A stretch of 64,000 nucleotides of DNA from assembly GCA_022749755.1 (NCBI GenBank), contig CM040453.1, positions 1,634,102-1,698,101 on the forward strand, given 5' to 3'. The translations under genes were made by a program, and so were the position numbers. Of this stretch, positions 38,848 to 50,871 are shown piece by piece. Every line of letters begins with the position of its first letter. Positions within the stretch are counted from its first letter, which is position 1. Source of the DNA: Azadirachta indica. Taxonomy: Eukaryota; Streptophyta; Magnoliopsida; Sapindales; Meliaceae. Below the pieces are notes generated by a model that searched no databases, had not been told where the DNA came from, and saw only the letters and a program-made list of their open reading frames with translations.

Positions 38848-39264
38848 CTAGACTTGAGTATTGTGTGATGGCATCGAGGGCGTCTGAGATTCAACGAGGA
38901 TTGACCAGAGGACATGCACATCTTCACATTGGCAAGATTTCACATCCTCATACAAAATGTAAATCCCTCTATCTGAAAATGATTCAGAAATAAGATCAAT
39001 AATTCGGTTAATAAGAAACTATATATGTGATGCATGGCAACAAAATCATAATTCAGAATGCATATTTTTGCTAGAAAAAATGCAGAAATCCGTGCCATTT
39101 TTAATCTGAATGATGTCTGGTATATTATAATCAGTATGCAAAACGTAAAAGATGTAAATAGAACAGTGTGTGTATAGGCAGTGTCAAGTACTCTTTCTGT
39201 GAGCTGAATGCGCACGAAACCAGAGCTTCTTCAATGGAGAGAAGAGGGACTGCAACCAACCCAT
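38848..39264 (-). CDS. Small two-exon gene for a 65-aa protein of unknown function
   Basis: I rebuilt this gene from two short exons. Exon 1 is 39264..39192 (24 codons plus one base), beginning MGWLQSLFSPLKKLWFRAHS, basic and amphipathic with Trp4 and Trp15. Its donor is A followed by GTACTT. Exon 2 is 38972..38848, entered through TTTTCAG, and encodes NRGIYILYEDVKSCQCEDVH, then VLWSILVES and a Pro/Ser tail ending NTQV before TAG. The phase matches exactly. A minus-strand TATAAAAT at 39427-39434 lies about 165 bases upstream. I believe small plant proteins with a similar GIYILYEDVKSC...EDVHVLWS core exist, but I cannot name the family. A myristoylation-like Met-Gly start with basic residues suggests possible membrane association; this is inference. 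The plus-strand open frame at 38790-38993 is its antisense shadow. Confidence 0.72.
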
Positions 39265-39434
39265 TTGAAATAACATTACAGAAGGGAGAAGCTAGCGTTT
39301 CATGGTAGGTGAAAGAATGGAAGAAGAATATGGACAGAAAGGAAAGTTTTTTGTTGCTTTGCTTAGACAATGGTGAATTGTAGATTACTACTTGCAGCAC
39401 CATTTCAATCGCTTTGCAGCCCAAAGATTTTATA

Positions 39435-40235
39435 AACTATTTTGTTTTTGGTGCCATGTTATTTTCTGTCATTTTTCAATTGTAGGAGGAGGGAAATCCT
39501 CCCCAGACAGTAACAAGACTTGAATGTACCCTGTTTTTATTTATATCTTGTCTCTCAGTTTTCTCCCTTTTGCATCAAGCCACAGTTTTCAGGTCATTGT
39601 ATCATTTAATTGACAGTACCATTATATCATTTTCTGAGCATAAATGATTAACATTGTTTCTTTTACCTTTGTGGTCCATCCCTAGTTCTTAAGATCTACC
39701 AGAATGGAATTTAGTTTTGTCGGTGTGAAATGTCATGTTCAAACCTGACTACGTGGCTGAAAACTTAGAAAGTTTAAATGTGCAAGTTTAACTGAGGTAA
39801 CAAGAAGTTTGATCGATAATAACTAGTTGCAACTACACCACTAGTATAGACATGCATCCAGCAAAATCATGACATGCGTACTTTTGAAATTTATAGAGTT
39901 AGATTGCTCATCAACATAGAATACAAGCCACCATACATTAGAGCTTCAAAATTTTAGGAAGCAACTGATTAAAAATCACTTTTCACAAAATGGGATCAAG
40001 ACATATTATAAGGAATATTTCTAGGAGGCTTAGAATTGAATAATGACTTTACAATGGGAATATTATTCTACATTCCTTCTAAATGATTTCTGTTGTTGCC
40101 CCTTACTGGATGTTTCAGGAAAAGCTGTTCTGAGATCCTGAACGCTGAAAGGCTTCTGAATTTTTTCCCTCTTCTAGGACTGATGAAGGTTGTACAGAAA
40201 CCATTTCAATCAAATCAATGGGCTGAGTATGCTAT
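39435..40235. other. Intergenic between the 65-aa gene and the tail-anchored gene
   Basis: This contains the promoter of the small gene and the 3' untranslated region of the gene upstream on the minus strand. A frame at 40093-40341 (plus) is antisense to the last exon of that gene. No other feature is seen. Confidence 0.45.
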
Positions 40236-42419
40236 TTATATTACTGCACATAGAATAGCCAAGACAAACAGACATGCAGCTGCTCCAAGAATTATGCAGA
40301 TTGTCCAACAAACCTTCCGTAGCAAACTCATTGAAATATGAGAACTGTGGAGCCTTATCTGCTCATTCAAACAAAAAGGGAAAAAAGGAAAAGATTAAAG
40401 TAATCGGGGAGAAGCGTAAGTGATAAGTTACTGCACTTATGTTTAAACTGAATACCTGCATATGGGTATTGCTTTGGGTTGCGTCTTCTGACTGCATGGA
40501 ACCAAAACATCGTTGGTACGGTCAAAAGCCTAGTTATTAATCACAATATCAAATTCAATATCCTAAGCAGCTTCAGATACTTACAAGAGGTTTCAGCAGC
40601 TCTGATTCATTGTTGGCAAATGAGGCCTTCATTTGACCTGCAGCACAACATAAGAAGCTTAAACTGGAATTAGCATCCAATGAGAACTTCCCAATTATTA
40701 AAGTTAATGATTTTGAGTTTGCATGTTTATGAAAATAGAATAAGGTAACTTTATGTAAAAGAAATGAATAAATTTGATCACTTTATCAGAAGTCCTCTTG
40801 TTTTTAGTTGAAAGATCCTAGCATGTACAACTAATGTCAAGACATTCAAGTCATTCTCTTTATTTTAGTAATGCAAAGAGAAGGATTCCTCTGACCACAG
40901 GAACGTTTCTAGTAAACGTATTGAAGGAAATGATTACAGTATCTAAGCCCTCTATCGATGCTCTAGGCATTTTCCTCTAAAAGGCTGCTGCAATTCATTT
41001 GAAAAAGTATTTGTATCTGTGACTGTTAAGACTTTAAAGTGGTGTGGTACCATGGTCGTTGCTGTTGGCTTTTATGCTGGTTTCCTTGGCATCTGTTCCA
41101 GGTAAGTCTCCTTGCCTGTAACGGAGAAGAGATGTAAATACTAAGTTTACAGCAATTAAAAGGTAATCCACCTCCATCAGACAAGACTAAGAAAGCAAAT
41201 TATAGCTGCAAGAAAGTCATACTTGTCTCCTTTGGTATGAATACTAATTAATCTATTACTAACCACAATGAAATCTCAGCCCAATGGTAAAAGAATGATA
41301 ATCCTGGGTTTGATTGTTATTGATAATCCCAACAAGAAAAACCAGTAGATTGAAGGATTCATAATATACACCACTGAAATACGTGAATTAGAAATTCAAG
41401 ACTAGATGGTTGCCTGCGTTAAACCATATATCATAGTTTCACCACTTGCATCCGAAAAAAAAGCAATTTGTCAGTAAAATTTGGGGATTATGCAATTACT
41501 TGGTGCTGCAAGGTTTCAAAAAGATTATGATGATAAGAACATGAAAGTAAGCACCATACTTGTTAGTGACCGGCATTGCATAGAGACTGATAGCCAGTGC
41601 TCTTGTTCTCAGCTTAATATCCGATAGCATTTTCCATCTAGATTCAATATCTTCATTCTTTCTGTAAATGAACTGCAGCACCAGATTACTAACCAAACAA
41701 TACCAATGCTGATACAATTTATAATTCAAGAACACCCTTTTTTATTAGTTCAAACATGGTATCTTCAGAGAGAAACAATCGGATATGGAAGTGTGAAGTA
41801 GGCAACCAATTAAACAATACATTCTAACTCTATACGGGGACTCCCAGATTTGGAAAGCTATTAATGTTATACGCATAAAAAACAATTTTTCAAACCGCTT
41901 TGTAATTGTATCCTCAATGCTTGGTCCACAACTTCAGTGGAAGATTGGGATGCATCAATTTTTTTGGGCATAACAACCAAAAGATTACATAAACTTTTAA
42001 CAAAAAGAAATCAAGCATCCCTTTTTGTTCGGAATCAACGATCACTGGAGTAAAATTTGTGTCTAACACAGAAATATGTGCAACAACAATAAATTAAGTA
42101 CCCATCGAATTTCAAGTCAAACCAATTGAAAAAGACAAGAAATCAATCAAAGCTTGACAAAATGAGGGGTAAAATTAACATACAAGATGGGTTTTGAAGG
42201 TGGGTTATGGAGAAGCGATTCCAATCTATCAATCTTTATCCCAACTTCCAAAAGCTTGGATCGAGAAATCTCATCACCAAGTCTCTGTTGCTGAAGCTGT
42301 TGTTCTTGCTGTTTCTCCAAATTCTTGTTCTGCACTCTGGCATCAATCTCTTCCACCAAATTTGTTGCATCTTGTGCTTCTCTTATCCATGCATCTATAA
42401 CTAGATATTGCTTAGCCAT
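40236..42419 (-). CDS. Tail-anchored coiled-coil protein, 204 aa, unknown function
   Basis: Six exons join in phase: 42419..42184, 41661..41560, 41115..41051, 40637..40585, 40491..40456 and 40358..40236. The protein starts MAKQYLVIDAWIREAQDATN. A Gln/Glu-rich coiled-coil region (KNLEKQQEQQLQQQRLGDE, about 33-51) and a further helical segment (LLEVGIKIDRLESLLHNP) follow. Then comes NEDIESRWKMLSDIKLRTRA, a polar linker, and a single C-terminal membrane segment at about 180-204 (TICIILGAAACLFVLAILCA). This order (soluble helices, then a terminal anchor without signal peptide) is that of tail-anchored proteins and recalls Qc-SNAREs such as syntaxin 8 or SYP5. I do not see a clear SNARE motif with a zero-layer glutamine before the anchor. 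The start is the only ATG at the head of exon 1; the upstream open frame has only non-ATG starts. Confidence 0.78.
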
Positions 42420-44245
42420 CTCTCTTTCTTTCTCAGACAGCAAACAACTCTATATTTCCTTCTTGTAAGATTTCATGAACAAAGCAACAAACATGAAACA
42501 TTTACATCAATCTTTGTCTGTATGCTTCACAATTTAACGTCCAAAATAAATAATAATATTATTTCCATAAACGACTGTGTTGCTTAAGCTGTCAAACCCA
42601 TAACAATAATGTGTTATACTGTCACAAATGTCAGTCATGCGTGATTTTTAACGTAAATTTTCCCAGTTAATTGCTTCATACCAGACAATTTGTGTGGGTT
42701 CAGCAATGAAAATGATTTGTTCTGAACCTTATAGCTTCATTTGGGACGGAGTCATTTTCACGTGCGAAGAAAATTTACAACTGCCAAGGAATTGTACTTG
42801 TCATCAGATAAGATAATTTTATTTATAGAAATAGATAAGATGGTGATAAGGATATACAAGATCTTTTGTCTTTGTCTAGGTCTAATTACTAGACAAATTC
42901 CTACCAAAGTATTGATTTATCTATATATAAAGAGAGATTATTAGTATAAAAATGGTATATTATATCTTTTTATTAATTAGGCTCGGCTTTGAGGGCCCAA
43001 GCCCAAGTTCAACCCAATATTCCAAAGCTTGCTTGGTGATCAACCGGCTGTCAAATGGATGACACCCAGCCCACCCATGTAGGTTTCAATTGCCAAATTT
43101 GCGTGTGTTAAAAATGAATTTGACTTTTGGATTTACCATTTTACCTTTTTTTCTTTTTTTTTTTTAATTTTAAGAGGTCAGAAGCTATAAATGCCCATCA
43201 AATGTACTAAAGTATACATCATTGCAACTTCTTGTGAAATAGGAACAAGGAAAATCATAGTAATAATAAGTACTCATAAAAAAATGTTGCAAAAAGTTTA
43301 CAAAGCTGCTTCACTTCATTGCATATTTTTCCCCTTTATATGTAACATTAACAGATCATGCTTACATGTAAAAATATAGTGCCTCTAATGTTATAAATTA
43401 TGCATTGTGTTCTATACACTTTAATTATTTATCTAGTAATAATATTACCAATGTTCAAAAGGATAAGCTTAAAAAATCTTTTCATAGACATGGTTAGAAG
43501 AATTTATAATTAAAGTTATTTTCATCATTAATCAATTTCCTACACAATGCTAATTTAAAAATCATATAAATTCTCTAAATTTAAAAATTTTGCCCTAATA
43601 TTTTTCTTGTGCTCCATTAATATTAAAAAAATAACAAAATAAATTTTGACCGAACAAATTGATATAAAATTTTAAATATAATAAATTGAGTAAAACTCAT
43701 GTAATTAAATATTTTTATAAATTATTATTTTCTAAAATTTTTATGCGATAACAATTTTAAAAATATATTCTTAAAATTTATTGAAAGTATATTTATAACA
43801 TAATTAAAGTAATAATAAAAAGAGAGCGAATAAGACAACATAAAAAAAATTGCTCCAAAAAAAAATTAACTATCTAAAATAGCAAAGTTTAAAATGCATT
43901 GAGAATTAAAATAATTTAGAGTCTTTTACAATTTGGGTTTTGCTTTGATGATGGTTGCCCATTTCGGTCCAATTATGGCACATTGCATGTTGTATAAGCT
44001 AAGTCATTGTTATTACAACACATATAATTTAAAAAGTATTTTATATAAGCAACACATCATAAATAATTAACATAATAAATAAATTAATTAAAAAAACGAT
44101 AAGATGATAAGTTATCTTATGTTAAGGCAGGCATGGAGCCCACGGTGGTTCAAATTTTTTGACCATGCCTAATCCATGATTGTTTTTGTAGGCCCACGCC
44201 ACATTTAATTATCATTAATTGCCCAAAATTATCTTAATATCTGAA

Positions 44246-44276
<31 letters not shown>

Positions 44277-46937
44277 TGGTGGCCTTTTCAAAATGATTGC
44301 TTCGGGGAGATTTCGCCACCTAAGTTCCCAATTTTTATGAGAAATTTTCTATTTTTCATCTTTATTTTACATCACAATAAAAAATCAAAGTTTTAATTAT
44401 TTTTTAATCTTTTCTATTCTATTTTAAATATTACAAAAGGATTTCTACTTAAAATATCTGAAACTATTCAATTCAAAGAGATTTTACAAGTTTGAACTAA
44501 TTAGCATTCACATGTTTAAAATCTAACTTGATTTGCTTAAATTGATTATCTTATTTAATTTACTTTATTTTCAAAATTTCAAAAAATGTTGCAACAAATA
44601 AGCTACACTGCATACAGTCATAATAATAACAATAATAATAATAATATTCAAACAAAATTAATATACTAAATTTATATTCTAGTTGACGCAAATATTAGTG
44701 ATACTTGTAAAATTGTTATCATATCAGTCTAATATTAAAATGAATAATCATTGATAACCAACATTGATTGATTATAATAAAAAAATTCACAATATAATTT
44801 TGTATGAGTATTATTATTATTTTTAAACAATAAGAAATAGTCAAATTAGGTACTGACAAATACCGTGTTATAATATAATAGGTCGATTGTTAAATTTATT
44901 TATTTATTGAAAATATAAAAAAGAAATACTATTTGGGCTAGAAAGGCCCACGAAGTTGACGTAAAAAAACAACAATGAGCCCAATTTGGAATGTAACGCA
45001 TGTCACCGACCAAGGACAAGTACACGTGAATGCCACGTCTTACTCTCCATATTTACTTGCCTCACTTCCTATCATAGCGCGTGCCTCTCACATTATTATA
45101 TGATCTGGGTTAATAACATCGAGGTCCCACATATTTAATGTTCTTATCATTAATAATATTGTTTTGTATTTGTATCAAATAGGGTCCTCAAGTTCAAGTA
45201 TTACGAAAATGACTAAAATTAGCATTCTAATGCAAGAGTATGTAATTTAATAATTAAGGGTCACTAAATTCATTTTAAAAATAAAATTAAAGACTTGTTT
45301 GATATAAATAAATAAAATATATTATTTACCAATTTTATTTACACGGGTTGAAAGCATGTGGTACACGCGCCAAGGGAATGCGTGTGAACAAAATATGTAA
45401 AACTTAAGGAATATATTGAGAAGGAGAGAAAAAAAAAAAAAAAAAGAAAGGTAAAACAAAAATCATAGGCTAATATTTAGCTAACAACTTTTAAGAATCA
45501 AATCCACAATACTTAAGAAGGAGAGATATGATTAGGCTGGCAATTCATGACTTGATGCTGGTTACCTAAATTTGGTCTTCTAGTCAACTCCATTCTTCCT
45601 TTCTCAAAATTAATTTATAATTAAAAATTATCTATATAATTTTTTTTTCTACAAAAATTCGAATTAATAATTTTTTATTAAACGCTACTATAAAAGAAAA
45701 ACTCAAAAAAAAAAAAAAAAAACTTTTGATATAAAATGTCTTTTTAAGAGTATAATTATTAGAATGTTTTATTACAATAAATATTTATTCTACAAGTTAA
45801 TTAAAGGTAATATATATAAATATTTAAACACATTTTTCTTGCTTTAAAAAGGATGATAGGATATTTGTTTTTCTTTAAATATTTAAAAATTATTGTCAAG
45901 AAATAACTACAATAAAAAAAATAAAAAATAATTTTAATTATTTTCAAAACCGATTTTAGAGTAGTAATGCAAAAATAAATATATGTATATGTATTTTCAA
46001 ATACGGACATCGTGCAGGCCTTGACGGGGTTGAGTGGTCCCCACATTGAAGAGAAGTGAAAGAAAAAGAAACCGTTTTTCATTTTGGCCACTCGCTCATC
46101 CATAATCATGCAGTCTCTGTACCCTTTAAATACATGCAAATATGAAAGAAAACCATAAATAAATAAATAAAACTCATTAATTTTCATCCATTTTTAATTT
46201 TAATTCCGTATTTATTATCACCATTGTCTTCTCCCATTGAAACTCCAAGGAAGTCTCAAGCTTTTTTTTCCTTCAATTTGCAGTTCCCAGTCACTTAACT
46301 TCAGCCTCTCCGTTTCATGTGGGCATGTCAGCTAAAGCAAAGTCAAGATAAAGCAAGATGCTTTTTCCATTTCTCAGTGTAGAGTAATCTTCATATTCCA
46401 GCCTTTACAGCAATAACCAGTTGCTATATTATCCTTCATTTTCAGTCGGTTATATTATTTTATCTGTCACAATCTTGAGGCATAAATATACAGTTTTTAT
46501 TTTGCTTTTCGATTTAGGGGTTTGTTTTTATTTTTTATTTTTTGTGTTGACAGTGAAACAAGTAGTCTACTTTTTGTCTGCTTCTCTCACGATTTTATTA
46601 CATTATTTTACTACATACATTCTCCAATTTTGTCTTCAGTTTATATGTGTCTCTCATGTTTTCTTTTAACTTTTGTTTGATGGGTTTTTGTAGAAATGTA
46701 TCAGAGACTTTATATCCAGATCAAATCAAGTCTTGCTAAGCGATTTTGAGGCATTTCTGAGACGGGTTTTCTTTTTTTTTGAGATAAGTTAAGGTAAGAG
46801 GGCAGTTTCTCTTCTTTACCTTTTTGTGCGTTACTGTTTTTGATTTAAGAGTTGGTCTTAATTTTGGTAATTTAGGCTACGAAAGGCGTTTGTCCAAAGA
46901 CCGCAGAGAATCTATTGAAGTGAATTGAAGTTCTTGG
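42420..46937. other. Intergenic region upstream of the second DUF868 gene
   Basis: The left part holds the promoter of the tail-anchored gene, with GGCCCA and AGCCCA (complement of site II) near 42987-43000. The middle (43380-45760) is AT-rich with long homopolymers. The right part, from about 46200, should be the leader of the DUF868 gene; a GTAAGAGG near 46794 could open a leader intron. I see no gene in between. Frames at 45801-46187 and 46421-46669 are low-complexity. Confidence 0.45.
44250..44277. repeat. Poly-T tract of about 28 bases
   Basis: A pure T homopolymer with no neighbouring structure that would mark a retroposon tail. Confidence 0.9.
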
Positions 46938-47846
46938 ATGAAAAAAATGAGAGATTTTCCATCTTGTTTCGGGGAAAATGGGGTACAAGTAGCAGATTCT
47001 TCATCATCAAATACAGCAAAAAATGCGCAGAATTTAGTTACTTCTGTCTATCAATCTCGTATTCGGGGCAGGTATTGCTTGATTACGGTAACATGGAGCA
47101 AGAATTTGATGGGTCAAGGCCTAAGTGTTGGGATTGATGACTCTGCGAACCAATGTCTTTGTAAGGTCGATATAAAACCCTGGTTGTTCTCCAAAAGAAA
47201 AGGTTCTAAGACTTTAGAAGCATATTCTTGTATAATTGACATATATTGGGACCTTTCTTCGGCAAAATTTGGATCCGGCCCAGAACCATTGGAGGGATTT
47301 TATGTTGGTGTTGTTGTTGATAGGCAAATGGTTTTGCTTCTTGGGGATATGCGAAAAGAAGCTTTCAAGAAGACTAGCGCCACCCCTGTTCCCTCAAGTG
47401 CTGTGTTCGTTGCTAAAAGAGAGCATCTTTTTGGCAAGAAGGTATTTTGTACCAAGGCACAGTTTTGTGATAATGGGCAAATTCATGATCTTGTGATTGA
47501 ATGCGACACAAATGGAGTCAATGATCCGTGCCTTATGGTTCGTGTAGATGGAAAGAGTGTGATGCAGGTGAAGCGGCTCAGGTGGAAGTTTAGGGGAAAT
47601 CATACTATCTTAGTTGATGGGCTGCCGGTGGAAGTGTTCTGGGATGTTCACAATTGGCTCTTTGGTACATCAGTTGGAAATGCTGTTTTCATGTTCAAGA
47701 CATGCCTTTCAGCGGAGAAGTTGTGGGCTAGTGGACCTCTTTCAGATCCAAACACATTGCCATGGTCTTTCTCGCAGAGATTCCTAGATTCCAGGTCACA
47801 AAGTCTTGGTTTTTCACTGATTTTGTATGCTTGGAAGAATGAATAG
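46938..47846 (+). CDS. DUF868 family protein, 302 aa
   Basis: A single-exon DUF868 gene, very close in type to Arabidopsis At3g04860 and At5g28150, whose function is unknown to me. Landmarks are MRDFPSCFGENGVQVADSSS, QNLVTSVYQSRIRGRYCLIT, VTWSKNLMGQGLSVGIDD, IKPWLFSKRKGSKTLEAY and IDIYWDLSSAKFGSGPEPL. Further on are GFYVGVVVDRQMVLLLGDM, REHLFGKK, LRWKFRGNHTILVDGLPVEV, FWDVHNWLF and the C-terminal FSLILYAWKNE. Two starts are possible. The first ATG (46938) gives MKKMRDF, while the ATG at 46947 gives MRDF, which is how I recall relatives beginning. Length fits the family. There is no signal peptide or membrane helix. It is a distant paralogue of the gene at 23350. Confidence 0.9.
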   Translation: MKKMRDFPSCFGENGVQVADSSSSNTAKNAQNLVTSVYQSRIRGRYCLITVTWSKNLMGQGLSVGIDDSANQCLCKVDIKPWLFSKRKGSKTLEAYSCIIDIYWDLSSAKFGSGPEPLEGFYVGVVVDRQMVLLLGDMRKEAFKKTSATPVPSSAVFVAKREHLFGKKVFCTKAQFCDNGQIHDLVIECDTNGVNDPCLMVRVDGKSVMQVKRLRWKFRGNHTILVDGLPVEVFWDVHNWLFGTSVGNAVFMFKTCLSAEKLWASGPLSDPNTLPWSFSQRFLDSRSQSLGFSLILYAWKNE

Positions 47847-50692
47847 AGTAATCTGGGAATTTTTCTTTGAATGCTAACAGAAAGTTTAGTGAGTGCGTAT
47901 TTTTTCAAACTATGTTATTTGTTCACAATTAAATTGATTAAAAATGGGTCCATCTGTATTTTTTCTCATGCGTTTCCCTCTTGAGGAATGGGAGTAATTG
48001 AATGGATTTGAGACAATTTTGTTGTTATTAGTCAGCTGTAAATTCTAAATCTGTTGGTTATAAATTTCGTCTGTGTCTTTTATATTGAAGATTTCATATA
48101 GAAAAGTGAATATATATGCCAACCTTTTTCCATTTGCAGTTTGAGTTTGTTTACCTTGTAATATCTTGCTGACTTATTAAGCTGAAACTTACTTTTATTA
48201 TCAGCGACTGAGCATGGTATATTGTAGCTGTAAATATGTCCTTTTGTAAAGTTGACTCAGCCAATGTCATCATAGTCTCTTATTCATTTACTATTAGGTG
48301 GGTTTGATTACCTTCTGTGCAGAAGCTTGACTTATTGCAGGTGCTTAGTGATGTTTGCACGGAAACTTCTGAATAAATGAAAAAACTATTTTGAGCATCT
48401 GAAAGACCTACCATTATCCATGGGCTTTGGTATGAAATTCTAACTGTTCTCTTTGTTAGCATCAGTGAGTGATAACTTCCTGGGTTATAACTATTCTAGT
48501 ATTCACATGATGTTTCAAATAGGTAATATGAGAAAATGTTGCTCAGCTTAGTATGCCTCAGGTCATCTATGTTTGATGCAGTTTGTAAAGTGTTATATCT
48601 TAAGATTTGGACTGTTTTATGGAATAAATGGTTTCTTATCACGGAACACGTCTATATTCTTGCCATTTTCACAAATTAAACCTCAGAAACCATCAGTGCT
48701 TTAGATTCATCTTTTCTATCTTCTGCTAAAAATGAATCTCTTGCTCTCTCTATCTTTTCGATTTAGGAGCTTTGAACATTTCAATGACCTTTTTTTTCTT
48801 TTAGAATCTTTTTCGTGCATATATTTTTGTTTTGGTATGTATATTAGTTTGATAAGACTTAAGGCAATTTCTAAGTTGTGTGTAATCCATGATTTGTCGC
48901 CACAACACATTTTGCTCTAGCCCTGAATCAATGCTCACGTTATGGAGGACATATATGCAGTCTAGTAAATACAAGGAGTAAATAGGATGGACTAGTTGCA
49001 GACTTATGGTTATAGAAGGCATCTCTGGAGGAAAGAAAATAATTTTCTCGAAAATAGTTTATGATGTTTGGAATATCATAGGCATATAAAGGCATAAACA
49101 ATGTTTAAATGAGATAGCTATGTTACATGATTTTCCTTGCAAAGGCCTGCAGCCTTTTTGAAGACTTGTGCTGTATGTATGATCTGTCACTGTTGCATTT
49201 TCATAGAGTAGGTCTTTCTGCATACAGTTTAAGCATGCTTTTCGAATTCTACGCACTGCAATGTCATTTTCATTTAAACACAATTTGTTTTTAAACTAAT
49301 TGTAGGTCAGAGAATGTTCTCACTGTCAACTTCTGATGCTCTCAGTTCTTGAATCTTTACGGACTTCCTGATTAATTCCCATACCTTTCACCTATTATCA
49401 TATTTGAAACTTTCAACCATAAAGTAGTTTGGTTGGTAATAACAATAGAAGCATTATGTACAACTTCTAATTGTAATGTAAATGAAATATTTACTTGTAT
49501 ACATGCCTTATGGTTTGTGAAATAGTATTGAAGGACCCCGCTCTGGCTTATGCCTGCAGACCTATGTATTCAGCAGTCCCTTTGCTGGTGAGGATTGCTG
49601 CTTTCATGTTTTTCCAGGAACCTGAGCTTTACAACAGAGTAAGAAGCATTGTTATTGTATGTAGGAGAAATGATGTGTCACTAATTATGAGTTCTTCGTG
49701 GATGCATCACTGCAAACATACAAAAAAGGATCATTAACTAGCAAAATGCAGTGCATCTGGGCTATACTATTAGAATTGATGATTCTTGTCTACTTCTTGG
49801 TTGACTAGGGATGGCAGGGTTTTGACCCTGTTTGTCAGGATTCTTGTCGTACATCTTTGTATGGGAAGATTTGTTCTGTTACAAGCTATTGTTTTATCAC
49901 TTGGTGGAATGGTGGGACAACAAGCATCATCTTAATCTTGAATTGGAGATGAACCATTGTCATAGGAGAAGATGGATCTTCTATTTATCACGTAATAAAC
50001 GCATTATTCATTTTCCATTCATTTTCTTATTTTTCTAGTTAACAGAATGGTCACCCCGTACATTCATTCTTTCATGTAAAGTTTTACCATCTTACATGAG
50101 CAAGCCAGAATTAATTTGTTATATATCATGCTTTGTTTGCTATCCCGAGTTGGGAAATTCTTGAGCTTATTTCTGCATTTTGCTTAAATCACCCTAAAAG
50201 CTTAACCTGTTAAGAGCAAGAATGCATTGTGTAAAGGCATCTTGAACCAAATTCTAAATCCATAGTATGGGATTTCTCAACGCCACTCTACAAGTCATCT
50301 ATTTTTTTTTTTGTAATATTATATTAATATAAATCATATTCCTCTTTGAATATTATATTAACACAAATCGTATTCCTTTTCAACTTTGATTTTTGAGAGA
50401 ACATTCCAAAATTTGTCTTAAAGTCGGTCACTTATTATGATAAAAGAGTCTTGTAACAACACCTTTTAATATTCTTATCTTTTGAAGTAATCTTCAATTT
50501 ATATTTTGTTTCCCATGATCGCAAAGAATAATTGGGTGATTAATTTAATAGCTAAAGAACGAAATTTAAATAATTTAAAATTTTGATATCAAAATAAAAT
50601 AATTTATTTGAAAATTTAAATATAAATTAATACATACAAGAATTTAATTTATGGAGTCTTGGAATTCATAATATATGCTGCCTTCCTACTTT
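47847..50692. other. Intergenic between DUF868 and INH3
   Basis: The first several hundred bases are probably DUF868 3' untranslated sequence. Open frames here (for example 49495-49737) are short and have no recognisable domain. No RNA gene is seen. Confidence 0.45.
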
Positions 50693-50758
50693 TGGGCCGC
50701 AATAATTAGTCTAGGCCCAATCATGATCATACCAATTTATAAATCTCAGTCAAGCCCA
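50693..50758 (+). promoter_or_regulatory. Site II cluster upstream of INH3
   Basis: TGGGCC at 50693-50698, GGCCCA at 50714-50719 and AGCCCA at 50753-50758 are site II (TGGGCY) words in both orientations. They lie within 180 bases before the leader-exon donor. Such clusters mark growth-coupled housekeeping promoters in plants. Confidence 0.5.
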
Positions 50759-50871
50759 GTCCAATTTCCCTCTCCAGTTCCCAAGCCAAGACCTTTTCCT
50801 CCTTCCTCACTCGATTTCTCTTCATTCTTCGTCCTCTCCGATCTAGACACCCTGCCTCTCCGTAATTCCAG

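Noticed and set aside
38790..38993. 67-codon plus-strand frame
   Set aside because: It is antisense to exon 2 of the 65-residue gene, which has splice sites and phase to support it.
44221..44290. Long poly-T as the tail of a retroposon
   Set aside because: No target duplication or retroposon body could be seen beside it.
45801..46187. 128-codon minus-strand frame
   Set aside because: Low-complexity Phe/Ile/Tyr-rich translation of AT-rich DNA without any domain.
46421..46669. 82-codon hydrophobic frame before the second DUF868 gene
   Set aside because: Its apparent membrane character comes from T-rich leader DNA, and it has no recognisable family.
49495..49737. 80-codon plus-strand frame
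   Set aside because: No domain, no flanking splice structure and no conserved motif that I recognise.
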